Shown: positions 51,442 to 59,776 of the stretch, piece after piece
How the letters are laid out: every line of letters starts with the position of its first letter
How positions within the stretch are numbered: the stretch's first letter is position 1
Assembly: GCF_003675325.1 (NCBI RefSeq)
Contig: NZ_CP033073.1
Coordinates: 4,402,001 to 4,466,000 of the forward strand
Length of the DNA stretch: 64,000 bases
Direction: 5' to 3'
Source of the DNA: Streptomyces dangxiongensis
GTDB lineage: Bacteria > Actinomycetota > Actinomycetes > Streptomycetales > Streptomycetaceae
Position numbers and translations under genes: made by a program
Notes under the pieces: model-generated
What the model saw: the letters and a program-made list of their open reading frames with translations, nothing else
The model's database searches: none
What the model was told of the DNA's origin: nothing

Positions 51442-51444
51442 GCG

Positions 51445-51933
51445 GTGCAGGTGCTTCAAGTGCAGCTGGAGATCCGGCCCGACCCCGCGGAGGTGGGACG
51501 GGCCAGGAAGTGGGCCCGCTCGCGGCTCGCCGGGTCGGGGATAACGGCCGACGAACCGCTGGCCGAGACCCTGATCCTGCTCGTCTCCGAGCTGGTGACC
51601 AACGCCGTGGTGCACACCGGCCGTCCGGCCGTGCTGCGCCTGTGCCTGCCGGGTCCGGTGGCCGGGAGGGCCGCGTCGGCCACGGTGCGGGTGGAGGTGG
51701 CCGACACCAGTTCCCGCGCTCCTGTGCCCCGTTGTGCCGGCGGTGACGCCACCGGCGGCCGCGGCCTGGCCCTCGTGGACTGTCTGGCCGACCGCTGGGG
51801 CTGGAGCCCCGACGGTGCGGGGAAGAGCATCTGGTGCGAGCTGGACCGCTGTTCCAAGCCCCGGGACAGCGCGGCGACGGCGTACGGGGGCGCGCTCTCC
51901 GCGTACGAGGGCTTCGCGTTCGAGGTGGTGTAG
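51445..51933 (+). CDS. ATP-binding anti-sigma-type serine kinase (HATPase_c_2)
   Basis: 162-residue GHKL ATPase of the SpoIIAB/RsbW class. The N box is LILLVSELVTNAVVHTG (Glu and Asn for Mg-ATP). The G1 region is VEVADTSSRAPVP with Asp as adenine contact, and G2 is GGRGLALVDCLADRWGW. Such proteins either hold a sigma factor or phosphorylate STAS antagonists. The STAS gene at 47921 is a plausible partner. The C-terminal 35 residues (SKPRDSAATAYGG...) extend past the fold. GTG 51445. Confidence 0.9.
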   Translation: MQVLQVQLEIRPDPAEVGRARKWARSRLAGSGITADEPLAETLILLVSELVTNAVVHTGRPAVLRLCLPGPVAGRAASATVRVEVADTSSRAPVPRCAGGDATGGRGLALVDCLADRWGWSPDGAGKSIWCELDRCSKPRDSAATAYGGALSAYEGFAFEVV

Positions 51934-52328
51934 TCCCTCCGCGCGGTGGTGCGCCGGCGGTGCACCCGTGCGCGGGGTCCGCGCAGAGCGCGTGGACGGG
52001 CAACGCCCGTACCGGCGTTGACGTCAGCCCGTTGTCTGATCAGGCTGGTGGACGTCGATTCGCCGCGAGGGGACGGCGAGGGCCCGGGTGACGGCGACCC
52101 TCGTCGAGCGTGGGTCGCATCGGAGGGCGGCGCGCGCGGTGACGCTTGGGGGGCGCGCCGCCAACCCCCCTGCCGCCACGAGCGTGCCCCGCGCGGGGCC
52201 GGCATCCAGACGATCACCACCGGTGTCCCCGTGTCCCCGGCGACCGCCGACGGTGGGGGAGCGCGTCCGTCTTTTTACTCCACAGGCTGTGGATAACTTT
52301 TCGCCGTCCGGCGGAGCGGTGCTCGCGC
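51934..52328. other. Gene-free convergent gap with a DnaA-box-like pair
   Basis: 395 bp between convergent genes. It is GC-rich except at 52271-52305, which holds the element described at 52279-52296. No ORF has adequate support, and I see no strong terminator stem. Confidence 0.45.
52279..52296. other. Inverted DnaA-box-like pair
   Basis: TCCACAG-G-CTGTGGA is a 15-bp palindrome, and its right half continues as TGTGGATAA, the exact reverse complement of the consensus DnaA box TTATCCACA. It sits in a short A/T-rich patch. Confidence 0.45.
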
Positions 52329-53321
52329 TCAGATGCCGCTGGCCGCCCGGAACGTCCGCCGGTACGCCGTCGGCGTCACCCCGAGTGTCTGCAGGAGGTG
52401 CTGCCGCATCGACTGAGCCGTGCCGAAGCCCGCCTCCCGGGCCACCTGGTCCATGGACAGACCGGTGGATTCCAGCAGATGCCGGGCACGTTCCACGCGC
52501 TGCCGGGTGAGCCACTGGCCGGGACTGACGCCGACCTCCTCACGGAAGCGGCGGGTGAACGTGCGTACCGACATGGCCTCCCGCCCGGCCATGTCCCGTA
52601 GCTGGATCGGTTCGTGCAGCCGGGTCAGCGCCCACGCGCGGGCGGCGGCCGTCGTGGCCAACTGCGGATCGGGGACCGGGCGGTGGATGTACTGCGCCTG
52701 GCCGCCGTCGCGGTGGGGCGGTACGACCGTGCTCCGGGCGACCTCGTTGGCGACGGCCGTGCCGAAGTCGCGGCGGACCATGTGCAGGCACAGGTCGATC
52801 CCGGCGGCCACCCCGGCCGAGGTCAGCACGTCACCGTCGTCGACGAACAGCACGTCCGCGTCCACCCGGATCCGCGGGAACATCCGCTGGAGGTGTTCCG
52901 CGTGTGCCCAGTGCGTGGTCACCGGGCGGCCGTCGAGGTAGCCGGCGGCGGCGAGGACGTAGACGCCGGTGCAGATGGAGGCGAGCCGGGTGCCGGGGCG
53001 GATGCGGGCGAGGGCGGCGGCCAGGTCGTCGGTGAGCCGGCCCTCGTCGTGAACCGGGCCGCGTTCGTGCGACGCCGGGACGATCACCGTGTCGGCCGTG
53101 GCCAGCGCCTCGGGGCCGTGGGTGACGTGCACGGTGAAGTCGGCGTCCGTCTCGACCGGGCCGGGTGGCCGTACCGAGCAGGTCACGACCTCGTACAGGT
53201 GCCGTCCCCGCGCGTCCCGAGGGCGGCCGAAGATCCGGTGCGGGATGCCGAGTTCGAAGGGCAGCAGGCCGTCCAGGGCGAGGACGGCGACCCGGTGCGG
53301 CCGGAATTCCCTGGATGTCAT
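52329..53321 (-). CDS. GlxA/FtrA-type AraC regulator with DJ-1/PfpI domain
   Basis: 330 residues from ATG 53321. The N-terminal class I glutamine amidotransferase-like domain (about 1-185) includes LASICTGVYVLAAAGYLDG, with the Cys that replaces the protease nucleophile, and VLTSAGVAAGIDLCLHMVRR. The C-terminal AraC DNA-binding domain (about 220-325) has both helix-turn-helices: LRDMAGREAMSVRTFTRRFREEVG and MDQVAREAGFGTAQSMRQHLLQTLGVTPTAYRRTF. It diverges from an MFS gene 72 bp away and probably controls it. The longer frame to 53405 overlaps that neighbour. Confidence 0.92.
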   Translation of the reverse strand: MTSREFRPHRVAVLALDGLLPFELGIPHRIFGRPRDARGRHLYEVVTCSVRPPGPVETDADFTVHVTHGPEALATADTVIVPASHERGPVHDEGRLTDDLAAALARIRPGTRLASICTGVYVLAAAGYLDGRPVTTHWAHAEHLQRMFPRIRVDADVLFVDDGDVLTSAGVAAGIDLCLHMVRRDFGTAVANEVARSTVVPPHRDGGQAQYIHRPVPDPQLATTAAARAWALTRLHEPIQLRDMAGREAMSVRTFTRRFREEVGVSPGQWLTRQRVERARHLLESTGLSMDQVAREAGFGTAQSMRQHLLQTLGVTPTAYRRTFRAASGI

Positions 53322-53392
53322 GGCCCGATCGTAGCGAAGGCTGTCCTCCGGGCCACTCGTCGCACGCGCGCGAGGATCGGAGGCTGGGTGAC

Positions 53393-54724
53393 GTGACTCG
53401 GACAAGCCCAGCCCCCGCCCCGGACGCCACCCCCGCCCCGGACGCCGCTCCCGTCCAGGCCCCGTGGGCCCGCCACCACCGCGTGCACCGTGCCTGGTTC
53501 GTCGCCGCCGTCACATTCGTCACGATCATCGGCGCGGCGGCCTTCCGTTCCCTGCCCGGCCTGCTCATCGACCCGCTGAACCAGGAGTTCGGCTGGTCGC
53601 GCGGCACGATCGGCGCGGCAGTCTCCCTCAACCTCGCGCTGTACGGCCTCACCGCGCCCTTCGCCGCCGCGCTGATGGACCGCTTCGGCATACGGCGCGT
53701 GGTCGCCGTCGCGCTCACCGTGATCGCGGCCGGCTCCGGGCTGACGGTCTGGATGACGGCGGCCTGGCAACTGTGGCTGTGCTGGGGTCTGCTGGTCGGC
53801 CTCGGTACCGGCTCCATGGCGCTGGCCTTCGCCGCGACCGTCACCAACCGCTGGTTCACCGAGCGGCGCGGCCTGGTCAGCGGCATCCTCACCGCGGCCT
53901 CCGCCTCCGGGCAGCTGATCTTCCTGCCGCTGCTGTCCCGGATCGTCGAGCGGCACCATTGGCGTCCCGCCGCGGTGACCGTCGCCCTTGCCGCGCTCGC
54001 GGTGGTGCCCTTCGTCTGGCTGCTGCTGCGCGACCACCCGGCCGACGTGGGCGTGGCTCCGTACGGCGCGCGGGAGTTCGTGCCGAAGCCGCCGCCCGTC
54101 ACCGGCGCAGCCCGCCGCACGCTGACCGTCCTGTCCTCTGCCGCCCGGACGGGCACCTTCTGGCTGCTCGCCGGCACCTTCGCGATCTGCGGTGCCTCCA
54201 CCAACGGGCTGATCCAGACCCACTTCGTGCCCGCCGAGCACGACCACGGGATGCCCGTGACGACGGCGGCCTCGCTGCTCGCGGTGATCGGCGTGTTCGA
54301 CGTCGTCGGCACGATCGCCTCCGGCTGGTTCACCGACCGCTTCGAACCGCGCCGCCTGCTCGCCGTCTACTACGCCCTGCGCGGCCTGTCACTGCTCTTC
54401 CTGCCGATGCTGCTGGGTCCCGCCGTGCACCCGCCGATGCTCTTCTTCATCGTCTTCTACGGCCTGGACTGGGTGGCCACCGTCCCGCCCACCCTGGCCC
54501 TGTGCCGCGAGCGGTTCGGCGAGGACAGCGCCATCGTCTTCGGCTGGGTCCTCGCCTCCCACCAGATCGGCGCCGCCCTCGTCGCCTACCTCGGCGGTCT
54601 CGCCCACGACGTCCTCGGCTCGTACGACCTGGTCTGGTACGCCTCCGGCACCCTGTGCGCGGCGGCGGCCCTCATGTCCCTGGTCATCCGCCGCCGCCCG
54701 GCCGCCCTCCCGGTCGCCGCGTGA
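53393..54724 (+). CDS. MFS transporter (oxalate/formate or monocarboxylate type)
   Basis: 443 residues from GTG 53393 (GGAGG upstream). Twelve helices. Loop 2-3 is AALMDRFGIRRVVAVALTV and loop 8-9 is GWFTDRFEPRRLLAVYY, both the charged MFS motif. N-terminal FRSLPGLLIDPLNQEFGWSRGTIGAAVSLN is typical of the OFA/MCT group that moves small carboxylates. It is divergent from the AraC regulator, so probably induced by its substrate. Convergent with the flavin monooxygenase gene. Confidence 0.9.
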   Translation: MTRTSPAPAPDATPAPDAAPVQAPWARHHRVHRAWFVAAVTFVTIIGAAAFRSLPGLLIDPLNQEFGWSRGTIGAAVSLNLALYGLTAPFAAALMDRFGIRRVVAVALTVIAAGSGLTVWMTAAWQLWLCWGLLVGLGTGSMALAFAATVTNRWFTERRGLVSGILTAASASGQLIFLPLLSRIVERHHWRPAAVTVALAALAVVPFVWLLLRDHPADVGVAPYGAREFVPKPPPVTGAARRTLTVLSSAARTGTFWLLAGTFAICGASTNGLIQTHFVPAEHDHGMPVTTAASLLAVIGVFDVVGTIASGWFTDRFEPRRLLAVYYALRGLSLLFLPMLLGPAVHPPMLFFIVFYGLDWVATVPPTLALCRERFGEDSAIVFGWVLASHQIGAALVAYLGGLAHDVLGSYDLVWYASGTLCAAAALMSLVIRRRPAALPVAA

Positions 54725-54739
54725 GGGCGCCCGGCGGGG

Positions 54740-55927
54740 TCACCCCCGGGCGGGAAGGCTCCTGGCGACGGCCCGCGCGATCCTGCGCGCGTCGATCGCC
54801 AGCTCCCGCAACATCCCGCTGATCGGGTTGGTGAAGCCGGTGAAGTACAGGCCGGGCGCCTGCGCGGGCGTACGGCCGCCGTGCACCACCGGCCGCCCGC
54901 GTTCGTCCAGCACCCCGAGGTGCCCGACGAGCCCCTCCAGCGCCCGGACGTACCCGGTCGCCGCGATCACCACGTCGGGTGTGATCCGGCTGCCGTCGGC
55001 GAGGACCACCTTCCCGTCGTCGAACGCCTCGACGGCGGCGACGATCTCCACCTTGCCGCCGCGCACGGCGTCGGTCAGGCCGACGTCCTGGACCGGGATC
55101 GCGCCCTGCCGCACCCTGCTGTAGAGGCCGGTGTCCGGGCGCGGCAGCCCGTGCGCGGAGAGGTCGGGGGTGCTGAGCCGGGTCACCGGACCGGCGAGCC
55201 GGTCCACGAGCCGCACCGGCAGCCGCCGGACCAGCACGCCCGTGTACTGGGCGGCCCAGCCGAGGGTCGACCGGCGCAGGATGTGCGGCGCCGTGCGCAC
55301 CGCCAGCCGCACCCGCGCGGCCCCGCCCTCCACCAGGTCGACGGCGATCTCCGCGCCGGTGTTGCCGATGCCGACGACGAGCACGTCCCGGCCGGCGTAC
55401 GGCCCGGCGGCGCGGTACTCGCCCGCGTGCAGGAACTCCCCGGTGTACGTCCGGCGGCCGGGCCAGTCGGGGACGCGCGGGGTGTGGTTGTGGCCGGTCG
55501 CGACGACCACCGCGGTGCCGGTCAGCTCCCGTCCGCCGGAGGCGTGCAGCAGCCAGCCGGTGCCGTCCCCGGTCCGCTCGACGCGGTGCACCTCCACCCC
55601 GGTGACGATCTCCAGCCGGTGGTGTTCGGCGTACTTCTCCAGGTAGCGCACCACGTTGTCCCGGGCCACCCAGCGCCCGAACCGGCGGGGGATGGCGAGG
55701 CCGGGCAGCGCGGACAGCCGCCGGGTGGTGTGCAGCCGCAGCCGGTCGTAGTGCCGGCGCCAGGAGGCGCCCACCCGGTCGGACCTCTCCAGCACCACGG
55801 CCCGTACGCCCCGTGCCCGCAGCGCGTGGGCGGCGGCCAGGCCGCCCGGACCGGCGCCGATGACGTAGACCGGGCGGTCCGCGGGGGTCGGCGGGAGAGG
55901 GGCGGGGGAGGGGCGGGAGACGGCCAT
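54740..55927 (-). CDS. Flavin-containing monooxygenase-like NAD(P)/FAD oxidoreductase
   Basis: 395 residues from ATG 55927. FAD is bound by VYVIGAGPGGLAAAHALRARG at about residues 20-40, and NADPH by VLVVGIGNTGAEIAVDLVEGG near 180. Between them, GRRTYTGEFLHAGEYR approximates the FMO/Baeyer-Villiger fingerprint, and VVIAATGYVRALEGL is the ATG motif. YucA-like members oxidise amines, sulfides or ketones, and the substrate here is unknown. The longer frame to 56035 lacks start signals. It ends 15 bp after the MFS stop, on the opposite strand. Confidence 0.9.
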   Translation of the reverse strand: MAVSRPSPAPLPPTPADRPVYVIGAGPGGLAAAHALRARGVRAVVLERSDRVGASWRRHYDRLRLHTTRRLSALPGLAIPRRFGRWVARDNVVRYLEKYAEHHRLEIVTGVEVHRVERTGDGTGWLLHASGGRELTGTAVVVATGHNHTPRVPDWPGRRTYTGEFLHAGEYRAAGPYAGRDVLVVGIGNTGAEIAVDLVEGGAARVRLAVRTAPHILRRSTLGWAAQYTGVLVRRLPVRLVDRLAGPVTRLSTPDLSAHGLPRPDTGLYSRVRQGAIPVQDVGLTDAVRGGKVEIVAAVEAFDDGKVVLADGSRITPDVVIAATGYVRALEGLVGHLGVLDERGRPVVHGGRTPAQAPGLYFTGFTNPISGMLRELAIDARRIARAVARSLPARG

Positions 55928-56078
55928 GAGCGGGAGCGTAATCACCCACCAGGTTGATGGGTCTCGGTCAAGACCGGAATCGGTTGCGGATTGATCACGG
56001 CGCCCGGCCCGCGGCGCGCCCACGGCCGCCGGCACGCCCCGCCCGGTGGACCCCCGGCTCAGTGCCCGGCCGGCGCCC

Positions 56079-56747
56079 TCAGGGCCACAGCAGGCCCCTG
56101 CTCCAGCCGAACCCCGTGCTCCGGTACTCCAGCCGGACGTGCCGGCGTCGCGCGTCCCCCTGGAAGAACTCCACCGTCTCCGGGCGGACCCGGTACAGCG
56201 TCCAGGTCGGCGACGGCTCGTCCGGGTTCTCCCGTGCCCTCTCCCACGCCGCCTCCGAGGCCTCCCGCAGCTCGGCCGCCGAGGACAGCTCCTCGCTCTG
56301 CCGCCCGGTCAGCGCCGCGGCCAGCGCGCCGGTGGAGCGCGCGTGCAGATCGGCCTGGCTCTCCGGCGACGGCGCCGCCGCCACCGGCCCCCGCAGCCGT
56401 ACCTGCCGCCCGAGCACCGGCCAGTAGAAGGTGAGGGCGGCATACGGCCGGGCGCCCAGGTCGCGGCCCTTGCGGCTCGTGGCGTGCGTGGCGAAGGACC
56501 AGCCGTCCGCGTCGGCGCCGTGCAGCATCACGATCCGCGCATCCGGCCGGCCCTCCTCGTCCACGGTCGCCAGCGACATGGTGTGCGGCTCCGGCTGCCC
56601 CGCCGCCACCGCCTCCGCGAACCAGTCCGTGAACAGGGTCAGCGGTGTGGGAGGTGCCGTGTCCGGGTCGAAGGGACGCAGCTCCGTCACCCCGGGGTCC
56701 CAGACGCGCAGCGAGCGGAGGAGTACGTGGAGATCCTTTTGTGCCAT
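56079..56747 (-). CDS. Pyridoxamine-phosphate-oxidase-like flavoprotein
   Basis: 222 residues from ATG 56747. It has the split-barrel PNPOx fold: LFTDWFAEAVAAGQPEPHTMSLATVDEEGRPDARIVMLHGADADGWSFATHATSRKGRDL, then ALTFYWPVLGRQVRLRGPV, and the C-terminal VRPETVEFFQGDARRRHVRLEY with R-H in place of the R-L-H-D-R of true PdxH. It is therefore a paralogue of the pdxH gene at 33017 and probably acts on a different substrate, as PhzG-like proteins do. Single gene on the minus strand. Confidence 0.88.
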   Translation of the reverse strand: MAQKDLHVLLRSLRVWDPGVTELRPFDPDTAPPTPLTLFTDWFAEAVAAGQPEPHTMSLATVDEEGRPDARIVMLHGADADGWSFATHATSRKGRDLGARPYAALTFYWPVLGRQVRLRGPVAAAPSPESQADLHARSTGALAAALTGRQSEELSSAAELREASEAAWERARENPDEPSPTWTLYRVRPETVEFFQGDARRRHVRLEYRSTGFGWSRGLLWP

Positions 56748-56860
56748 GGGGCGAGTATCACCGGTGGACGCGGTCTCACTCCCGCCCGACGCCACTGTCC
56801 CCGATGCCTCGCGCCGCGGGCCCGGGCGCCGCCGTCCCCGGGGCCCCGGGCGCGGGAACC

Positions 56861-57478
56861 CTAGAGCGTGGCCAGCCGTTCCACCAGCAGCAGGGCGCCG
56901 ATGCCCAGCATCGCCGCGCCGGAGGTGCGGGTCACCGCGCGCGCCGCCGCGGGGCGGGCGGTGAGCAGGGTGCGGGCGAGGACCCCGACGCTGAGGTAGA
57001 CGGCCGCGCAGCACGCCATGTGGAGCAGCCCGAGTGCCGCCGTCTGCGCGGGGACGGGGAGGTGGGCGCCGCGCAGGGTGAGGAACTGGGGGAGGACGGA
57101 GAGATAGAGCAGCAGGCCCTTGGGGTTCAGGCCGCTGATCGTCGCGCCGCGCAGGAACGGCCGCCCGGCCGGCGGGGGCCCGTCGGCGGCGCCGGGGGCC
57201 GCCGGGCGGCGCAGGACGCCCCAGCCCAGCCACAGCAGATAGCCGGCGCCGGCCACGGTCAGCGCCGTCAGCAGCCGGGGGGAGCCCGCCACCAGCACCG
57301 CGAGGCCGGCCGCCGCCAGGGCCGTGTGCAGCGCGTATCCGCAGACCAGGCCCGCCACCGCGCGCGGGACCGGGCTGCCGCGCAGGGCGCCCGCGATGAC
57401 GTACGCCCAGTCGGCGCCCGGCACGCACACCAGCAGCAGGTCCACGACGAGGAAGGAGAAGAGCAGTCCCGAGTCCAT
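56861..57478 (-). CDS. LysE-family exporter
   Basis: 205 residues from ATG 57478 (MDSGLLFSFLVVDLLLVCVPGADW). Six helices, with the conserved PGAD/PGP-like motif in helix 1 and GLNPKGLLLYLSVLPQFL, where N-P-K is the family signature. LysE/RhtB-type proteins export amino acids. No clear Shine-Dalgarno precedes the ATG. It is divergent from an Lrp/AsnC regulator 82 bp away, the usual arrangement for LysE-type exporters, so an amino acid inducer is likely. Confidence 0.92.
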   Translation of the reverse strand: MDSGLLFSFLVVDLLLVCVPGADWAYVIAGALRGSPVPRAVAGLVCGYALHTALAAAGLAVLVAGSPRLLTALTVAGAGYLLWLGWGVLRRPAAPGAADGPPPAGRPFLRGATISGLNPKGLLLYLSVLPQFLTLRGAHLPVPAQTAALGLLHMACCAAVYLSVGVLARTLLTARPAAARAVTRTSGAAMLGIGALLLVERLATL

Positions 57479-57493
57479 GTCGGGGACATTAGG

Positions 57494-57520
57494 CCCGAAT
57501 GGCCCGAAAGTGTTCCCGAA
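57494..57520. promoter_or_regulatory. Three CCCGAA copies between lysE-like and lrp-like genes
   Basis: CCCGAA at 57494, 57503 and 57515 in the divergent region, followed by an A/T-rich AGCAAATATC. The repeated spacing fits cooperative binding of an Lrp octamer. Confidence 0.4.
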
Positions 57521-57560
57521 GTTTGCCCATGATCGCGAGGTCTGAGCAAATATCTTCTTC

Positions 57561-58013
57561 ATGGACGATGTGGACCGGAAAATCCTTGCCGAGCTGCAAG
57601 AGGACGGGCGGCTGACCGTGACCGAGCTGGCCGCCCGGGTGCGGCTGAGCGTCTCGCCCTGCCACCGGCGGCTGCGCGAGCTGGAGCGGTCCGGCGCCAT
57701 CCAGGGTTACCGCGCGGTGGTGGACGCGACGGCGCTCGGGCTGAACTTCGAGGCACTGGTCTTCGTGTCCATGCGGCAGGAGGACCGGGACACGGTCGCC
57801 GGGTTCGAGCGGGCGGTCGGTGAGCTGGAGCATGTGCTGGACGCCCAGCGGCTCTTCGGGGAACCGGACTATCTGCTCCGGGTCGCCACCGCCGACCTGG
57901 CCGCCTTCCAGCGGCTGTACGACGAGCGGCTGGCGACCCTGCCGGGGGTGCAGCGGCTGACGTCGACACTGGTGATGAAACACGTGGTGCGGGACCGGCC
58001 GTTGCCGGCATGA
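57561..58013 (+). CDS. Lrp/AsnC-family regulator
   Basis: 150-residue feast/famine regulator. The N-terminal helix-turn-helix is DRKILAELQEDGRLTVTELAARVRLSVSPCHRRLRELERSGAIQGYRAVVD. The RAM/ACT-like effector domain follows (FEALVFVSMRQEDRDTVAGFERAV, then GEPDYLLRVATADLAAFQRLYDERLATLPGV). The G-x-x-D-Y amino-acid site is kept. It very likely senses the amino acid exported by the divergent LysE-type protein. ATG 57561, closed by a perfect hairpin. Confidence 0.94.
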   Translation: MDDVDRKILAELQEDGRLTVTELAARVRLSVSPCHRRLRELERSGAIQGYRAVVDATALGLNFEALVFVSMRQEDRDTVAGFERAVGELEHVLDAQRLFGEPDYLLRVATADLAAFQRLYDERLATLPGVQRLTSTLVMKHVVRDRPLPA

Positions 58014-58018
58014 CGACA

Positions 58019-58053
58019 CAGGCGGTGGTTCACCTCGGGTGAACCACCGCCTG
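58019..58053. terminator. Hairpin terminator after the Lrp gene
   Basis: CAGGCGGTGGTTCACC, loop TCG and the exact complement: a 16-bp stem between the convergent Lrp (stop 58013) and TetR (stop 58103) genes. Confidence 0.9.
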
Positions 58054-58102
58054 CCGGACAGGACATGGGCCGGGACATAAGGAGTGGCATAAGGAGTGGG
58101 CG

Positions 58103-58750
58103 CTACTTGCTCGGCTTCCTGCCGGTCACGCCCAGGTGCACCAACAGCGCCAGAGCGGGCTTGAGTTCGGCCGCCTTCACGCCCCAGGGCGAGGGGCCCT
58201 TCTGGTGGCCCGCGACCGCCGCGAGCATGGCGACCAGCGCACCGGCCACCGCCGCCGGGTTCACGTCCTTGTCGACCCTGCCCTTGGACTGGAGTTCGGC
58301 GATGGAGCCGGCGAGAGAGGTGTTCACCGAGTTCAGGATCTTCATGCGGATCTTGTGGAACCGTTTGTCCCCCTCGGCCGCGCCGAGGTCGATCACCCGC
58401 AGGATCGCGTCGTTGCGGCGCCAGAACTCCAGGAACCCGTCCACGAGTTCCTGCGAGGTCTGCCAGCCCGACCGGCCGGCCCAGGTGCGTCCCCCGAGCA
58501 GTTCGGTCAGCCCCGTGCCCTCGGCCGCCATCTGCTCGGCGACCTCCAGGACGGCGCCCTCGACGTCCGGGAAGTACTGGTAGAAGGTCGCCGGCGACGT
58601 CCCCGCCCTGCGGGCGACATCGATGACCTTGACGTCCCGGTAGGGGGAGGAGCTGAGCATCTCGCTGAGGCAGTCGAGCAGCTTCTGCCGGGTCGCCTGC
58701 CCACGCCGGCCGGCCACGCGGCCGTCGACGGTACGCACCTGTCCTGTCAT
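58103..58750 (-). CDS. TetR-family regulator
   Basis: 215-residue repressor. The DNA-binding part is GQATRQKLLDCLSEMLSSSPYRDVKVIDVARRAGTSPATFYQYFPDVEGAVLEVAEQM (about 18-75), where TFYQYF is the recognition helix end. The C-terminal ligand domain is undefined (FLEFWRRNDAILRVIDLGAAEGDKRFHKIRM). ATG 58750. It is divergent from the VOC gene by 122 bp. The target is not readable. Confidence 0.92.
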   Translation of the reverse strand: MTGQVRTVDGRVAGRRGQATRQKLLDCLSEMLSSSPYRDVKVIDVARRAGTSPATFYQYFPDVEGAVLEVAEQMAAEGTGLTELLGGRTWAGRSGWQTSQELVDGFLEFWRRNDAILRVIDLGAAEGDKRFHKIRMKILNSVNTSLAGSIAELQSKGRVDKDVNPAAVAGALVAMLAAVAGHQKGPSPWGVKAAELKPALALLVHLGVTGRKPSK

Positions 58751-58872
58751 GTCGTCAGCTTACCGAGGGGTGATGGGAGCGCGATTCGGCCGACTGCAAA
58801 TGGGGTGCGCGGGGGGATCGAGGGTGGCGTGCCTGGTCTGCGCGCTGCGCGCGGCCCGGTTACTTTGACCGC

Positions 58873-59607
58873 ATGGCCGAAAACAGGGCATCCAGGAACG
58901 AAGAGGTGTACGGGGAGGGCGTCCCCTGCTGGGTCGACGCCCAGCTACCCGACGTCGAGGCGGGCAAGCGGTTCTACGGCGGGCTCTTCGGGTGGACCTT
59001 CGAGGAGGCCCACGGTTCCGCCGTGTGGGCACGGCTGGACGGCGGCCTCGTCGCCTCGCTGGCCCCGAAGTCGGACGGCCGCATGCCCACCGTCTGGACC
59101 GTCTCCTTCGCCACCTCCGACGCCGAGGCCCTCGGCCGGCGGATCACGGCGGCCGGCGGGCAGGTGGTCATGGCCCCGTTCCCGGTGGGCGACCTCGGGA
59201 CCGCCGCCCTGGCCGCCGACCCCGAGGGCGCGGTGTTCGGGCTGTGGCAGCCCGGCACCCACCGCGGCTTCGACCGGCGGCACGAGCCCGGCACCTTCGT
59301 CTGGGCCGAGCTGTACACCCGGGACACCGCCGGCGCCAACGCCTTCTACGGCGGCCTCTTCCACGACGCCCTGTTCGGTGGCGGCGCCGAACCCGACTTC
59401 GGCCGCGCGGAGGTCACCGAGGTGTTCCCCGCCGAGATGCCCTCGCACTTCCTCGCCCATTTCCGGGTCGCGGAGCTGGCGGACTCCCTGGGGCTCGTGG
59501 GGCGGCTCGGCGGGCGGGTGCAGGCGCCACCCTTCGAGGCGTCGTACGGACGCGTGGCCGTGGTCACCGACAATCAGGGGGCGTCGTTCGCGCTGCTGGC
59601 GCGCTGA
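58873..59607 (+). CDS. VOC-family protein with two glyoxalase-like domains
   Basis: 244 residues made of two beta-alpha-beta-beta-beta modules. The first (about 16-120) is GVPCWVDAQLPDVEAGKRFYGGLFGWTFEE...VGDLGTAALAADPEGAVFGLWQP, and the second (about 130-244) is GTFVWAELYTRDTAGANAFYGGLFHDALFG...GRVAVVTDNQGASFALL. The metal-binding His/Glu positions are only partly kept, as in bleomycin-resistance-like or hydroxylase proteins of Streptomyces. ATG 58873. It precedes afsK. Confidence 0.9.
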   Translation: MAENRASRNEEVYGEGVPCWVDAQLPDVEAGKRFYGGLFGWTFEEAHGSAVWARLDGGLVASLAPKSDGRMPTVWTVSFATSDAEALGRRITAAGGQVVMAPFPVGDLGTAALAADPEGAVFGLWQPGTHRGFDRRHEPGTFVWAELYTRDTAGANAFYGGLFHDALFGGGAEPDFGRAEVTEVFPAEMPSHFLAHFRVAELADSLGLVGRLGGRVQAPPFEASYGRVAVVTDNQGASFALLAR

Positions 59608-59776
59608 CGCGTCCGCTTTGACATGAGACACCCCGATATCTGACCGGGTTCGCAACCAGCCGCCCGGCCAGGAAGAATCGGGGTGCGTGCCGCCATGGCG
59701 GTGCGGTGGTGAGACGCTGCACTTCGGTCGCGTACATATGTGGGTGGCGCGGCTCGTACGGGGAGGTGGCAGGCAA

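Noticed and set aside
58072..58100. Direct repeat of CATAAGGAGTGG after the Lrp terminator
   Set aside because: Two short copies only, at the end of the TetR gene. Likely chance duplication without further structure.
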